NCBI GenBank assembly: GCA_903868545.1
Contig: CAIPVR010000313.1
Location: 1-32,564 of the forward strand
DNA from: an uncultured Actinomycetes bacterium
GTDB lineage: Bacteria; Actinomycetota; Acidimicrobiia; Acidimicrobiales; Microtrichaceae
Length of the DNA stretch: 32,564 bases
Reading direction: 5' to 3'
Below the pieces are notes generated by a model. The model saw only the letters and a program-made list of their open reading frames with translations, ran no database searches and was not told the DNA's origin. Position numbers and translations under genes: made by a program. Of this stretch, positions 1 through 8,201 are shown one piece after another. Numbering within the stretch: the first letter of the stretch is position 1; each line of letters starts with the position of its first letter.

Positions 1-187
1 CCTGCGCCGTCGGCCCCCGTGCCGGCGGCCTCCGGGCGGACCGCCCGCCGGGACGGGCGACCATGCACGTCCCGACGCGGCCGGGCCGGTAGCCTCGGGA
101 TCCGCGTGACGGATGCGGCCACCCTTCGCGAGCAGATGACCGCAGAGCGACCGCAGGAGTGGGGCAGCATGACCGTCCGACGGGGTT

Positions 188-271
188 TTCGACACGCAGC
201 CGGGCCGGATCGACACGGAAAAGTGTCACTTCGACACCTGTTTGTAATGAGCACCCGGGCGTGCCTAAGCT
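188..271 (+). promoter_or_regulatory. Putative promoter with three 21-bp-phased GACAC sites
   Basis: Three copies of (T/A)TCGACAC start at 188, 209 and 230, exactly 21 bp apart, so they lie on one face of the helix. GTGTC at 223-227 forms an inverted pair with the last copy (GTGTC-N5-GACAC). Directly downstream are a possible -35 (TTGTAA, 242-247) and -10 (TAAGCT, 266-271) with an 18-bp spacer, 8 nt before the ATG at 280. The layout resembles an activator array abutting -35. The repeats are seen; the promoter is inferred. The rest of 1-279 shows only a GC hairpin near 33-47, possibly the end of an upstream gene. Confidence 0.45.
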
Positions 272-279
272 GCCCCCCG

Positions 280-1470
280 ATGGATGGAAACCGCGCCTTC
301 TCCCGCCGGGGCCGCGTCGTCGCCGTCACGGTGACCGCCGCCGCCCTGCTCGCCGGTGCCTTCGGCTCCGGCTCCGCCTCCGCCCAGAGCATCGACGACC
401 TCCGCGCCCGCGCACAGTCGATCGCCGCGGAGCTCGACCAGCTGAACGAGCAGGGCGACCAGCTCGAGCAGGAGTACCTCGCCACCGGTGAGCAGCTCTC
501 CGAGGTGCAGTCGCAGATCGAGGAGAACAAGGCCGCCGTCGCCGACTCCAAGACCCGCATGGAGCAGGCCGCGCAGCAGGCGGGCAGCTACATGGTCAAC
601 GCCTACATGGGTGCCGGCTCGGGCACCGAGTTCTCCGGCGTGGGCGCCGACGACCCGAACGAGGCCGTCAACGAGAAGGTGCTCCTCGAGACCCTGCAGG
701 GCGGCCGCCAGCAGGTGGCCGACGACCTCCGCGGCGCCAAGCTCGAGCTCGAGGAGAAGTCCCAGGAACTCGACGCCGCCAACCGGCAGCTCGAGCAGAT
801 CCGGTCCCAGCAGGCCGACATCATGCAGCGCATGAACGCCGCGATCGCCCGGCAGAAGCGCCTCCTCGACGGCGCCAACGCCGACCTGCAGAACGCGATC
901 CGTGCCGAGCAGGAGCGTCGTCGGCGCGAGGCCGAGGCCCGTGCCCGTGCCGCCCTCGAGGCCGCCGCCCGTCAGGCCGCCGCCCAGCGTGCCGCCCAGC
1001 AGGCAGCAGCCCAGTCCGCTGCCGCCCAGCAGCCCCGGGCCGGTTCCGGCTCGGTGGCGAGCCGGGCCGCCGCCGGTCGCGGCGTCGCTCCGGTCGCCCA
1101 GCGCGCCGCATCGGCCTCCTCGGTGCCCTACGCCGGCGGCAACGCAGCGATCCAGGCCGCCCTGGCCAAGCTCGGCACCCCCTACCGCTGGGGCGGCACC
1201 GGGAACGGCGGCTACGACTGCTCCGGCCTCACCCAGATGGCCTTCGCCGCCGCCGGCAAGAGCCTGCCCCGCACGGCCGCCCAGCAGTACTCGGCCACCC
1301 AGCGGGTGTCCGACCCGCAGCCGGGCGACCTGATCTTCTGGGGCGGCGCGAGCGCCAGCCACGTGGCGATCTACATGGGCAACGGCCAGATGGTGGCCGC
1401 GCCCCGCACCGGCGACGTGGTGAAGGTGCAGCCGGTCTACGGCAACCCCACCTACGGCCGGGTCGGCTGA
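280..1470 (+). CDS. Secreted coiled-coil NlpC/P60 peptidoglycan endopeptidase (RipA-like)
   Basis: Predicted secreted cell-wall hydrolase that cleaves stem-peptide bonds in peptidoglycan, probably at division or growth sites. The 396-residue product has a signal peptide (residues about 8-33, cleavage near ASA-QS), a long Glu/Gln/Ala-rich coiled coil (about 35-220), an Ala/Gln/Arg-rich linker, and a C-terminal NlpC/P60 domain (about 285-396). Catalytic Cys314 lies in YDCSGL and His361 in SHVAIY. An earlier in-frame ATG at 247 was not chosen: it would put a non-signal segment in front and lies in the likely -35. No good ribosome site precedes 280, fitting leaderless or near-leaderless expression. 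The domain order matches the RipA/CwlO type; family is sure, exact bond specificity is not. Confidence 0.9.
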   Translation: MDGNRAFSRRGRVVAVTVTAAALLAGAFGSGSASAQSIDDLRARAQSIAAELDQLNEQGDQLEQEYLATGEQLSEVQSQIEENKAAVADSKTRMEQAAQQAGSYMVNAYMGAGSGTEFSGVGADDPNEAVNEKVLLETLQGGRQQVADDLRGAKLELEEKSQELDAANRQLEQIRSQQADIMQRMNAAIARQKRLLDGANADLQNAIRAEQERRRREAEARARAALEAAARQAAAQRAAQQAAAQSAAAQQPRAGSGSVASRAAAGRGVAPVAQRAASASSVPYAGGNAAIQAALAKLGTPYRWGGTGNGGYDCSGLTQMAFAAAGKSLPRTAAQQYSATQRVSDPQPGDLIFWGGASASHVAIYMGNGQMVAAPRTGDVVKVQPVYGNPTYGRVG

Positions 1471-1493
1471 GCCACCCGCACCCGAGCGGTCTC

Positions 1494-1524
1494 ACGGAGC
1501 CCCGGCCCCCGGCCGGGGCTCCGT
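1494..1524. terminator. Bidirectional hairpin between convergent genes
   Basis: Perfect 13-bp arms (1494-1506 and 1512-1524, starting ACGGAGCCCC) with a 5-nt loop. It sits between the plus-strand NlpC/P60 gene and the minus-strand oxidoreductase. There is no T-tract, as is common in GC-rich actinobacteria. Confidence 0.75.
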
Positions 1525-1566
1525 CGCGTTCGGCGACGGCGGGGCGGGCACCGGCCCCGCCGGCGC

Positions 1567-2505
1567 TCAGGTGCCGGCGAGTCGGCTGATGAGGGGGGCC
1601 ATCTCCTCGAGCGACGAGGCGGAGAGCCCGATCGCGGACACGCCCAGGCGCTCCCGGCGTTCCACGAGGTCGTCCGCGATCTGGTCGAGGGTGCCGCAGA
1701 GGGCGTGGGGGCTGCGGCGGGCCTCCTCCGGCGTCAGGCCGAAGCCGCTGGCCATCGCGTCGTACACGGCGTCGCGTTCGTCGGTCACGATCGCCAGGTG
1801 GATGCGGGTCCCGAGTTCGAGCCGGTCGAACCTCGATCCGGCCGCGTCGCGCACCCACCCGATCTTGCGGAGGGTCGCCTCCTCGGTGGCCGTGGCGCCC
1901 GCCCGGGCGTCGATCACCCCGGCACGAAGGTCGGGGTTGAGGTGGATCACGTCCGCCTGGCGTCCCGCCACCTCCAGGACCTTGCGACCGCCGCCACCGA
2001 TCACGATCGGGGGGTGGGGCCGCTGGGCCGGGAGCGGGCGGCCGACGAGGTTGCTGATCCGGTAGTGCTCGCCGTGGTGGTCGACCGGGTCGCCGCTCCA
2101 CAGCGCCCGGATGACCGTGATGGCCTCCTCCATCCGGGCGATGCGCACCGAGGGGCGGTCCAGGGCGATCCCGGCGCCCTCGTAGTCGGTGGCCATCCAG
2201 CCGGCGCCGAGCCCGAACTCGAGCCGGCCGCCGCTGAGGCGGTCGATCGTGGCCGCCTCCTTGGCCAGCAGGGCGGGATGCCGGTAGTCGTTCGCGAACA
2301 CCAGTGAGCCGACCCGCAGTTCGGTGGTGGCGTCGGCGGCGGCCATGAGGGCGGCCAGCGGCGCCAGTTCGTCGTCGAGGTGGTCGGCGACCGTGAGGAC
2401 GGCGACGCCCACGTCCTCGGCCCTGCGGGCGAGCGGGATGAGCTCCTCGGGGCCTGCCATGTGGGAGGCCTGGATGCTGAAGCGGAAGGGTGGGGGCGCG
2501 GACAC
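1567..2505 (-). CDS. LLM-class F420-dependent oxidoreductase
   Basis: Luciferase-like monooxygenase-fold flavin/F420 oxidoreductase of 312 residues; substrate unknown. It looks like the actinobacterial MSMEG_2516-type family: N-terminal strand FRFSIQ, ADHLDDELAPL, an LRVGSLVFANDYRHPALLAKE stretch, and the SGGRLEFGLGAGW signature followed by YEGAGI, then PPIVIGGGGRKVLE and a C-terminal LGVSAIGLS strand. The start is GTG at 2505; a TAGCCT box ends 7 nt upstream and no Shine-Dalgarno sequence is visible, so transcription is probably leaderless. It is transcribed divergently from the next NlpC/P60 gene. F420 rather than FMN use is inferred from family resemblance. Confidence 0.85.
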   Translation of the reverse strand: MSAPPPFRFSIQASHMAGPEELIPLARRAEDVGVAVLTVADHLDDELAPLAALMAAADATTELRVGSLVFANDYRHPALLAKEAATIDRLSGGRLEFGLGAGWMATDYEGAGIALDRPSVRIARMEEAITVIRALWSGDPVDHHGEHYRISNLVGRPLPAQRPHPPIVIGGGGRKVLEVAGRQADVIHLNPDLRAGVIDARAGATATEEATLRKIGWVRDAAGSRFDRLELGTRIHLAIVTDERDAVYDAMASGFGLTPEEARRSPHALCGTLDQIADDLVERRERLGVSAIGLSASSLEEMAPLISRLAGT

Positions 2506-2512
2506 GGGCGGC

Positions 2513-2518
2513 AGGCTA
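2513..2518 (-). promoter_or_regulatory. -10 box for leaderless oxidoreductase transcript
   Basis: TAGCCT on the minus strand ends 7 nt before the GTG start at 2505, placing the predicted transcript start at or next to the first codon. No convincing -35 was found. Confidence 0.45.
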
Positions 2519-2554
2519 GGCGGCGGCGCGCACCCTGATCGACGGGGTGCACCT

Positions 2555-2570
2555 TGTCACATGGGTGACA
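2555..2570. promoter_or_regulatory. Palindromic operator-like site TGTCAC-N4-GTGACA
   Basis: A perfect 6-bp inverted repeat with a 4-bp spacer lies in the divergent intergenic region between the oxidoreductase and the second NlpC/P60 gene. It is typical in size for a dimeric regulator. TGTCAC also occurs at 224-229 upstream of the first NlpC/P60 gene, so a shared regulator is possible. The binding protein is unknown. Confidence 0.5.
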
Positions 2571-2586
2571 TTGCTCCGTCATGGAG

Positions 2587-2621
2587 TTGTCATATTCGGA
2601 ATGTGTCCGACATACTGTCGG
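2587..2621 (+). promoter_or_regulatory. Promoter of second NlpC/P60 gene, -10 inside a palindrome
   Basis: A -35 like TTGTCA (2587-2592) and a -10 like CATACT (2611-2616) with an 18-bp spacer predict a start of transcription at or next to the ATG at 2623. The -10 lies within the palindrome CCGACA-TAC-TGTCGG (2607-2621), which would suit a repressor blocking RNA polymerase. The palindrome is seen; its function is inferred. Confidence 0.45.
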
Positions 2622-2622
2622 C

Positions 2623-3321
2623 ATGTCGGATTTCCCTCACTCCCGACGCGCGCGCCCCGGCGTGCGCACCCCGCTCCTCGCCGCCCGACCCACCGGGCCC
2701 GTTCTCCGGCGCCCCGCCACCATTGCGGTCGCGGTCCTCGCCGGCCTGGCCCTCGTCGCCGGGACGGCCGTCACGATCGCCCCCGCGGGCGCTGCCCCCG
2801 CCCGGCCCGCCGCGCCGGCTCCCGCGGAGGGCTCCGCCCGCCGCGACCGGGGCCCCGTCACCTCGGGCGGCTGGCTGACGCAGGCCCTCCCCGTGGCGGC
2901 CACGACGGGCGCCGCGGTCGCCCTCGGTGGTGCCGCCGCGGACCTGTCGGTGGCGCTCGCCCCGCCGCCGCCGGCCCCGGGCGTGGTGGCGGTGTTCGCC
3001 GCGATGTCGGTCCTCGGCACGCCGTACCGCTACGGCGGCACCGGCCCGGGCGGGTTCGACTGTTCCGGGCTCACCGGCTGGGCCTGGGCGAAGGCCGGCG
3101 TGCGGCTGCCCCGGGTGTCGGGCGCGCAGATGTCGGCGGGCACCAGGGTGGGCGCGTTCGACCTCCGTCCCGGCGACCTCGTGTTCTACGGCTCCGGCCA
3201 CGTCGGTCTCTACGCCGGCGACGGGCGGGTGGTGCACGCACCTCGCAGCGGCCGGAACGTGGAGGTCGTCCCACTCGAGCGCGGTGGCATGCGACCCACG
3301 GCGTTCGTCCGGCCCGCCTGA
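2623..3321 (+). CDS. Exported NlpC/P60 endopeptidase
   Basis: Predicted 232-residue cell-wall hydrolase. Residues 1-31 are a basic N-region, 32-52 a hydrophobic signal or anchor segment ending near AGA-AP, followed by a Pro/Ala-rich linker and an NlpC/P60 domain (about 120-232). Catalytic Cys147 is in FDCSGL and His193 in SGHVGLY; LGTPYRYGGTGPGGFDCSG is the usual domain start. Unlike the first hydrolase it lacks a coiled coil. An in-frame ATG at 2581 would add 14 residues but would place the likely promoter and operator inside the gene, so ATG 2623 is preferred. The substrate bond cannot be told from sequence. Confidence 0.88.
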   Translation: MSDFPHSRRARPGVRTPLLAARPTGPVLRRPATIAVAVLAGLALVAGTAVTIAPAGAAPARPAAPAPAEGSARRDRGPVTSGGWLTQALPVAATTGAAVALGGAAADLSVALAPPPPAPGVVAVFAAMSVLGTPYRYGGTGPGGFDCSGLTGWAWAKAGVRLPRVSGAQMSAGTRVGAFDLRPGDLVFYGSGHVGLYAGDGRVVHAPRSGRNVEVVPLERGGMRPTAFVRPA

Positions 3322-3417
3322 CCGCTGGTCCGGGCCCCGGCCGCGGCGGGCGACCCGTTTCCCGACGTCCGGGCGGGCTCGGGCTCCGGTTCCGGGGGCC
3401 GGTCCCGACACCCGACC

Positions 3418-3423
3418 TAGGGT
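3418..3423 (+). promoter_or_regulatory. -10 box for leaderless transcript
   Basis: TAGGGT ends 6 nt before ATG 3430, so the predicted transcript starts at the start codon. No Shine-Dalgarno sequence has a better claim, although GCAGGG lies next to the ATG. Confidence 0.45.
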
Positions 3424-3429
3424 GCAGGG

Positions 3430-4245
3430 ATGACCGATCCGGCTGCCGTGTTGTCGGGCTTCGAGCGCGACGAGTTCACCTTCGACTCGAAGCGTCGGAC
3501 CGTGTGGCGCTCCGGCGACGGCCCGGGCGTGGTCGTCATGGCCGAGATGCCGGGCATCACCCCGCGGGTGGTGGAGTTCGCGGAACGGGTGCGCGACCGT
3601 GGGCTCACCGTCGTGCTCCCGCACCTGTTCGGCGAGCCCGGCGAGCCGCCCGGGGCGCTCGCCTTCGCCCGGTCGCTCCCACCGGCCTGTGTCAGCCGCG
3701 AGTTCGCGGCGTTCGCGCTGCGCCGCACCCCACCCGCCGTCGACTGGCTCCGGGCGCTGTGCCGCGACACGCACGCGCGCTGCGGCGGCCCGGGCGTGGG
3801 GGCGGTGGGCATGTGCTTCACCGGTGGGTTCGCCCTTGCGATGGCCACCGAGCCGGCGCTCCTCGCGCCGGTGCTGAGCCAGCCGTCGCTGCCCATCGGG
3901 CTGGGCGCCGGTGCCCGCGGTGCGCTCAACATCTCCGACGCCGACCTGCTCGCGGTGAAGGAGCGGTCCGAGGAGGAGGACCTCTGCGTGCTCGGCCTGC
4001 GCTTCACCGGCGACCGGATGGTCCCCGCCGAGCGGTTCGCCACCCTGCGCCGCGAGCTCGGCGACCGGTTCCTCGCGGTGGAGATCGACTCGTCGAAGGG
4101 CAACGGTTGGGGCCACCGGGCCACCGCCCACTCGGTGCTCACCGAGGACCTCGTCGACGAGCCGGGCCAGCCCACCGGGGAGGCGCTCGAGCAGGTCCTC
4201 GACTTCCTCGCCGCCCGCCTCCTCCCCGCCACCCCGGCGAAATAG
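3430..4245 (+). CDS. Dienelactone hydrolase family alpha/beta hydrolase
   Basis: Cytosolic alpha/beta hydrolase of 271 residues, related to carboxymethylenebutenolidase. The nucleophile elbow is G-M-C-F-T-G-G with Cys129, the cysteine type used by dienelactone hydrolases, with likely Asp195 (FTGDRMVP) and His229 or His234 (GHRATAHS). Glu39 (MAEMPGI) matches the family glutamate that steers the cysteine. The substrate is unknown; no aromatic-degradation genes are nearby, so a general hydrolase role is as likely as a true dienelactonase. The gene stands alone with its own predicted leaderless promoter. Its TAG stop falls inside a degenerate copy of the AATAGGGGTCC repeat. Confidence 0.82.
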   Translation: MTDPAAVLSGFERDEFTFDSKRRTVWRSGDGPGVVVMAEMPGITPRVVEFAERVRDRGLTVVLPHLFGEPGEPPGALAFARSLPPACVSREFAAFALRRTPPAVDWLRALCRDTHARCGGPGVGAVGMCFTGGFALAMATEPALLAPVLSQPSLPIGLGAGARGALNISDADLLAVKERSEEEDLCVLGLRFTGDRMVPAERFATLRRELGDRFLAVEIDSSKGNGWGHRATAHSVLTEDLVDEPGQPTGEALEQVLDFLAARLLPATPAK

Positions 4246-4251
4246 GGGTCC
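4241..4251 (+). repeat. Degenerate copy of gene-end repeat (core AATAGGGGTCC)
   Basis: The 11-bp core AATAGGGGTCC overlaps the TAG stop (4243-4245) of the hydrolase gene. Fuller copies occur at 22247-22279, 23284-23345 and 24102-24120, also at gene ends. Only the core matches here, so this member is the least certain. Confidence 0.45.
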
Positions 4252-4255
4252 GCAA

Positions 4256-4299
4256 CGCCCGGAACGGGCGCGGAGGCGCCCGAGATGCCGGAATCGGGC
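4256..4299 (+). terminator. Hairpins downstream of dienelactone hydrolase gene
   Basis: CGCCCG-GAA-CGGGCG (4256-4270) is a perfect 6-bp stem. A second GCCCGA/TCGGGC pair follows by 4299. There is no T-tract. Confidence 0.5.
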
Positions 4300-4314
4300 G
4301 TCAGGGCCGACCTG

Positions 4315-4320
4315 TAGATT
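4315..4320 (+). promoter_or_regulatory. -10 box for leaderless pcrA transcript
   Basis: TAGATT ends 7 nt before GTG 4328, predicting a transcript that starts at or next to the start codon. No Shine-Dalgarno sequence precedes the GTG. Confidence 0.45.
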
Positions 4321-4327
4321 CGGGCCC

Positions 4328-6547
4328 GTGACGGACCACCTGCTCGAGGGGCTCAACCCGGCCCAGTACGAGGCCGTCACCCATCCCGGGGGCCCGCTGC
4401 TGGTGGTGGCGGGCGCCGGGTCCGGCAAGACCCGGGTGCTCACGCACCGGATCGCCCACCTGATCCAGGCCCGGCACGTGTCGCCGTTCGAGATCCTCGC
4501 GATCACCTTCACCAACAAGGCCGCGGGGGAGATGAAGGAGCGGATCGGGCGGCTCGTGGGACCCGTCGCCGAGAAGATGTGGGTGTCCACGTTCCACTCG
4601 GCCTGCGTGCGCATCCTCCGGCGCGACGCGAACCTGCTCGGGTATCCGTCCGCCTTCACCATCTACGACCAGGCCGACGCGGTGCGCCTCACCGGTTACG
4701 TCGTGCGCGACCTCAACATCGATCCGAAGCGGTTCCCGCCCCGGTCGGTGCACGCCGCGATCTCGTCGGCCAAGAACGAGGGCCACGACCCGGCCTCCTA
4801 CGCCGAGGCCGCGTCGGTGATCCACGAGCGCCGCATCGCTGAGGTGTTCACCGAGTACCAGCAGCGTCTGCGCCGGGCCGGGGCCATGGACTTCGACGAC
4901 CTCCTCGGGGTCACGGTGGAGCTCCTGCGCGCCCGCCCCGAGGTGCTCGAGCACTACCGACGCCGTTTCGCGCACGTGCTGGTCGACGAGTACCAGGACA
5001 CCAACCCGGTGCAGAACGACCTGGTGATGCTGCTCGGTGAGGAGCACCGCAACGTCTGCATCGTGGGCGACCAGGACCAGTCCGTGTACGCCTTCCGCGG
5101 CGCGGACATGCGCAACCTGCTCGACTTCGAGACCACCTTCCCCGACGCCACGGTGGTGGTGCTCGAGCAGAACTACCGCTCCACCCAGACCATCCTCGAC
5201 GCGGCCAACGCGGTGATCGCCCACAACCTGTCGCGCAAGCCGAAGGACCTGTGGACCGACGCCGGCCACGGCGACAAGATCGTGCGCTTCCAGGGCGAGG
5301 ACGAGGGTGACGAGTCGCAGTGGGTCGCCCACGAGCTCTCACGACTGCACTCCGACGGCTCCCACCGCTGGTCCGACATGGCGGTCTTCTACCGGACCAA
5401 CGCCCAGTCCAGGGTCCTCGAGGAGCAGTTCCTCCGCTCGGGCATCCCCTACCGCGTGGTGGGCGGCACCCGCTTCTACGACCGGCGCGAGGTGAAGGAC
5501 GCGCTGGCGTACCTGAAGGCCGTGGTGAACCCCACCGACGAGGTGAGCATCAAGCGCGTGCTCAACGTGCCCAAGCGCGGCGTGGGCGACCAGACCGTCG
5601 GCCGCCTCGACGCCTACGCACGGGCCCACGGGATCTCCTTCATGGACGCGCTCCGCCGCTGGGACGACGCCGGCGCCTCGTCCCGCGCCGCGCGCGGCAT
5701 CCAGTCCTTCGTGGACCTCCTCGACGACCTCGCCGCGGAGGTGGCCGACGGGCCCGGGCCCCTGCTGGAGCGCATCCTCGAGCGCACGGGCTACGACGCC
5801 GAGCTCGAGGCGTCCGGCACCATCGAGGACGAGTCGCGGCGCGAGAACCTGGCCGAGCTCGTGGGCCTCGCGCGCGAGGTCGAGTCGGTCGAGGAGTTCC
5901 TCGAACAGGTGTCGCTGGTGGCCGACACCGACGTCCTGCCCGATCCGGACGACCCCTCCGACACCGGCGTGGTCCTGATGACGCTCCACTCGGCCAAGGG
6001 GTTGGAGTTCCCGGTGGTGTTCCTGATCGGGATGGAGGAGGGGGTGTTCCCCCACATGCGCTCGCTCACCGAGCCGGCCGAGCTCGAGGAGGAACGGCGC
6101 CTCTGCTACGTGGGACTCACCCGGGCGCGTGAGCGCCTCTTCCTCTCGCACGCGTGGTGCCGCACCCTGCACGGCGCCACCCAGTACAACCCCCCGAGCA
6201 GGTTCCTCCAGGAGATCCCGGCGGAGCTGGTCGAGGAGTCCGCCGCCAGCCGCACCCGGTCCGGCGGCCGTCCGTCGGCCCGCTCCGGTGGGTGGGAGTC
6301 CACCAGTTGGTCGCCCCGCGGCCGTGAGCGGGCGGTGGAGGGTGCGCTCCGTCCGGCACCTCCGCAGCAGTCAGGTGCCCACGAGCTCGGTATCCGGGTG
6401 GGCGACGACGTGCGCCACGCCAGCTGGGGTGAGGGTGTGGTGCTGCTGGTGGAGGGCCAGGGCGACAAGGCCGAGGCCGTCGTGCGGTTCCCGTCGGTGG
6501 GGGAGAAGCGCCTGCTCCTCTCCTGGGCCCCGCTGGAGAAAGCGTGA
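4328..6547 (+). CDS. pcrA: ATP-dependent DNA helicase PcrA/UvrD
   Basis: Superfamily 1A 3'-5' DNA helicase acting in nucleotide excision repair, rolling-circle replication and removal of recombinase filaments. The 739-residue length is typical of PcrA. Walker A AGAGSGKT has Lys34; Walker B DEYQDTN starts at residue 220; further helicase motifs are GDQDQSVYAFRGA, VVVLEQNYRST, VLMTLHSAKGLEFPVVFLIGMEEG and CYVGLTRAR. The C-terminus (VGDDVRHASWGEGVVL...) is the PcrA Tudor-like domain that contacts RNA polymerase. Start is GTG 4328, after which the conserved LLEGLNPAQYEAV begins. It lies upstream of sucCD as I recall in other actinobacteria. Identification is secure. Confidence 0.97.
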   Translation: MTDHLLEGLNPAQYEAVTHPGGPLLVVAGAGSGKTRVLTHRIAHLIQARHVSPFEILAITFTNKAAGEMKERIGRLVGPVAEKMWVSTFHSACVRILRRDANLLGYPSAFTIYDQADAVRLTGYVVRDLNIDPKRFPPRSVHAAISSAKNEGHDPASYAEAASVIHERRIAEVFTEYQQRLRRAGAMDFDDLLGVTVELLRARPEVLEHYRRRFAHVLVDEYQDTNPVQNDLVMLLGEEHRNVCIVGDQDQSVYAFRGADMRNLLDFETTFPDATVVVLEQNYRSTQTILDAANAVIAHNLSRKPKDLWTDAGHGDKIVRFQGEDEGDESQWVAHELSRLHSDGSHRWSDMAVFYRTNAQSRVLEEQFLRSGIPYRVVGGTRFYDRREVKDALAYLKAVVNPTDEVSIKRVLNVPKRGVGDQTVGRLDAYARAHGISFMDALRRWDDAGASSRAARGIQSFVDLLDDLAAEVADGPGPLLERILERTGYDAELEASGTIEDESRRENLAELVGLAREVESVEEFLEQVSLVADTDVLPDPDDPSDTGVVLMTLHSAKGLEFPVVFLIGMEEGVFPHMRSLTEPAELEEERRLCYVGLTRARERLFLSHAWCRTLHGATQYNPPSRFLQEIPAELVEESAASRTRSGGRPSARSGGWESTSWSPRGRERAVEGALRPAPPQQSGAHELGIRVGDDVRHASWGEGVVLLVEGQGDKAEAVVRFPSVGEKRLLLSWAPLEKA

Positions 6548-6614
6548 GCGTTCGGAGGGGGAGCGTGAGCGTCGGTGAGGGGAGTGTGACGGTCCTGCGT
6601 GAGAGGCTGGGGTC

Positions 6615-8150
6615 GTGCTGATCGGCCCCGCGGAGGTGATCCGTCGCCTCGACCTCGCGCTGCGCCGCCGGGCCACCCTCGGCGACCTCATGGACCGTCT
6701 CGCCGCGGTCCACGGCGACCAGCTGCTCGTCACCGAGGAGGACCACCCCACCGAGCCCCGCAGCCTCACCTACCGGCAGGCGGCGTCGCAGGTGGCGCGG
6801 TGGTCGGCCGCGGTGGCCGCGCGCAGCCGTCCCGGCCTGCCCGTGGTGGTGGCCACGCCCAACAGCTACGACCAACTCCTCGTGTCGCTCGCCGTGGCCC
6901 GTGCCGGGGGTCTCCCCGCCCCGGTGAACGACCGGATGCGCCCCGCCGAGGTGGAGCACGTGATCGCCGACAGCGGCGCCCGCCTGGTGGTGCGGCACGC
7001 GAGCGAGCTCGACGCAGGGCCGGGGTCGCGCACGGCCCCACCGGAACCGGCCCGCTCCCGGCCCGGCGACGTGGCCGCGCTCTTCTACACCTCCGGCACC
7101 ACGGGTGCGCCCAAGGGTGCGGCGCTCACCCACCGTGCGCTCGTCGGGCAGGTGTCGTCCGCCGCGCTGTGGCCGGGGTTCCTGCGCCGGGACGACGTGC
7201 TCATGTCGCTGCCGGTCGCCCACATCATGGGCTTCGTGGCCCTGCTCGCGGCCGGGGTGGCGGGGGTGCCGGTGACGTTCCTCCCGCGGTTCTCGCCGGG
7301 CCGGGTGCTGGACCTCATCGAACGGCGTCGGGTCAGCGCCTTCGTGGGAGTGCCGGCCATGTACCGGATGATGCTGGAGTCGGGAGCGGCCGAACGCGAC
7401 CTCACGTCGGTCCGGGCGTGGATGTCCGGCGCGGACGTGATGCCCACCGACCTCGCGCGTGAGTTCAAGCGCTTCGGTGCCATGGCCACCCTGCCCCTCG
7501 TGGGGCCGGTGGGGGAGGCCGCGTTCTTCGAGGGCTACGGGATGGTGGAGGTGGGCGGCGGCGTGGCGGCCAAGGTGTCGCCACCCCTGCTGCCCTTCGG
7601 CCTCGGCGACTCACTCGGTGTGCCCCTGCCAGGCTGGCGGTTCCGCGTGGCCGACGACGACGACCACGTCGTGCACCCCGGAGGAGTGGGCGAGCTGCAG
7701 CTCCACGGTCCCGGGATCCTCGCCGGCTACTGGGGCGACGACGAGGCCACCGAGGCGGCCCTCACCGCCGACGGCTGGCTGCGCACGGGCGACCTCGTCC
7801 GCTCCGGCCCCCTCGGCCTGGTGCTGTTCCAGGGCCGTTCGAAGCACGTGATCAAGTCCGGCGGCTACTCGGTGTACCCGGTGGAGGTGGAGGCCGACCT
7901 CGAAGAGCATCCGGAGGTGCTGGAGGCCGCCGTGGTGGGCCTGGCGGACGACACGCTCGGGGAGGTCCCCGCCGCAGCGGTGCGGCTCCGGTCCGGCAGC
8001 ACCCTCACGCCCGTCCGGCTCGTGGAGTGGGCCGAGGGTCGCATGGCGCACTACAAGGCCCCCCGCCGGGTGGTGGTGGTCGACGACCTGCCGCGCACCG
8101 GCACCCGCAAGGTGCAGCGGGCCGCGGTGGCCGCCCTGTTCGACGACTGA
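6615..8150 (+). CDS. Acyl-CoA ligase (AMP-binding, class I adenylate-forming)
   Basis: Predicted fatty-acid or aryl acid CoA ligase of 511 residues that activates a carboxylic acid as acyl-AMP and transfers it to CoA. The P-loop YTSGTTGAPKGA is at 158-169, followed by the acyl-pocket regions SLPVAHIMG and GYGMVEVGGG, the hinge region GWLRTGDLV, and catalytic Lys499 in GTRKVQR. The C-terminal KSGGYSVYPVEVE segment is typical of CoA ligases rather than NRPS domains. The chain specificity cannot be read. Start is GTG 6615; a GAGGCT sequence 6 nt upstream is a weak match to the leaderless pattern. The 67-nt gap after pcrA contains GAGCGTGAGCG twice. A separate origin from the pcrA-sucC core is possible. 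Confidence 0.88.
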   Translation: MLIGPAEVIRRLDLALRRRATLGDLMDRLAAVHGDQLLVTEEDHPTEPRSLTYRQAASQVARWSAAVAARSRPGLPVVVATPNSYDQLLVSLAVARAGGLPAPVNDRMRPAEVEHVIADSGARLVVRHASELDAGPGSRTAPPEPARSRPGDVAALFYTSGTTGAPKGAALTHRALVGQVSSAALWPGFLRRDDVLMSLPVAHIMGFVALLAAGVAGVPVTFLPRFSPGRVLDLIERRRVSAFVGVPAMYRMMLESGAAERDLTSVRAWMSGADVMPTDLAREFKRFGAMATLPLVGPVGEAAFFEGYGMVEVGGGVAAKVSPPLLPFGLGDSLGVPLPGWRFRVADDDDHVVHPGGVGELQLHGPGILAGYWGDDEATEAALTADGWLRTGDLVRSGPLGLVLFQGRSKHVIKSGGYSVYPVEVEADLEEHPEVLEAAVVGLADDTLGEVPAAAVRLRSGSTLTPVRLVEWAEGRMAHYKAPRRVVVVDDLPRTGTRKVQRAAVAALFDD

Positions 8151-8154
8151 GCCG

Positions 8155-8201
8155 ATCTCCGGGGCCTCCGCGCCCGGATCGGTCGCCCAGGCCCCGGAGA
8201 T
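8155..8201. terminator. Hairpin with 13-bp perfect arms between convergent genes
   Basis: ATCTCCGGGGCCT (8155-8167) is the reverse complement of 8189-8201, with a 21-nt spacer. It lies just after the acyl-CoA ligase stop and before the 3' end of the opposing gene, so it can serve both. Confidence 0.7.

Noticed and set aside
265-1362. Long minus-strand open frame opposite the first NlpC/P60 gene
   Set aside because: Its product is Gly/Leu/Val-rich without any known motif; it mirrors a GC-rich gene with clear domains on the plus strand.
2590-4662. 690-codon minus-strand open frame
   Set aside because: It runs opposite three recognisable plus-strand genes and has shadow composition (Arg/Gly/Ala-rich).
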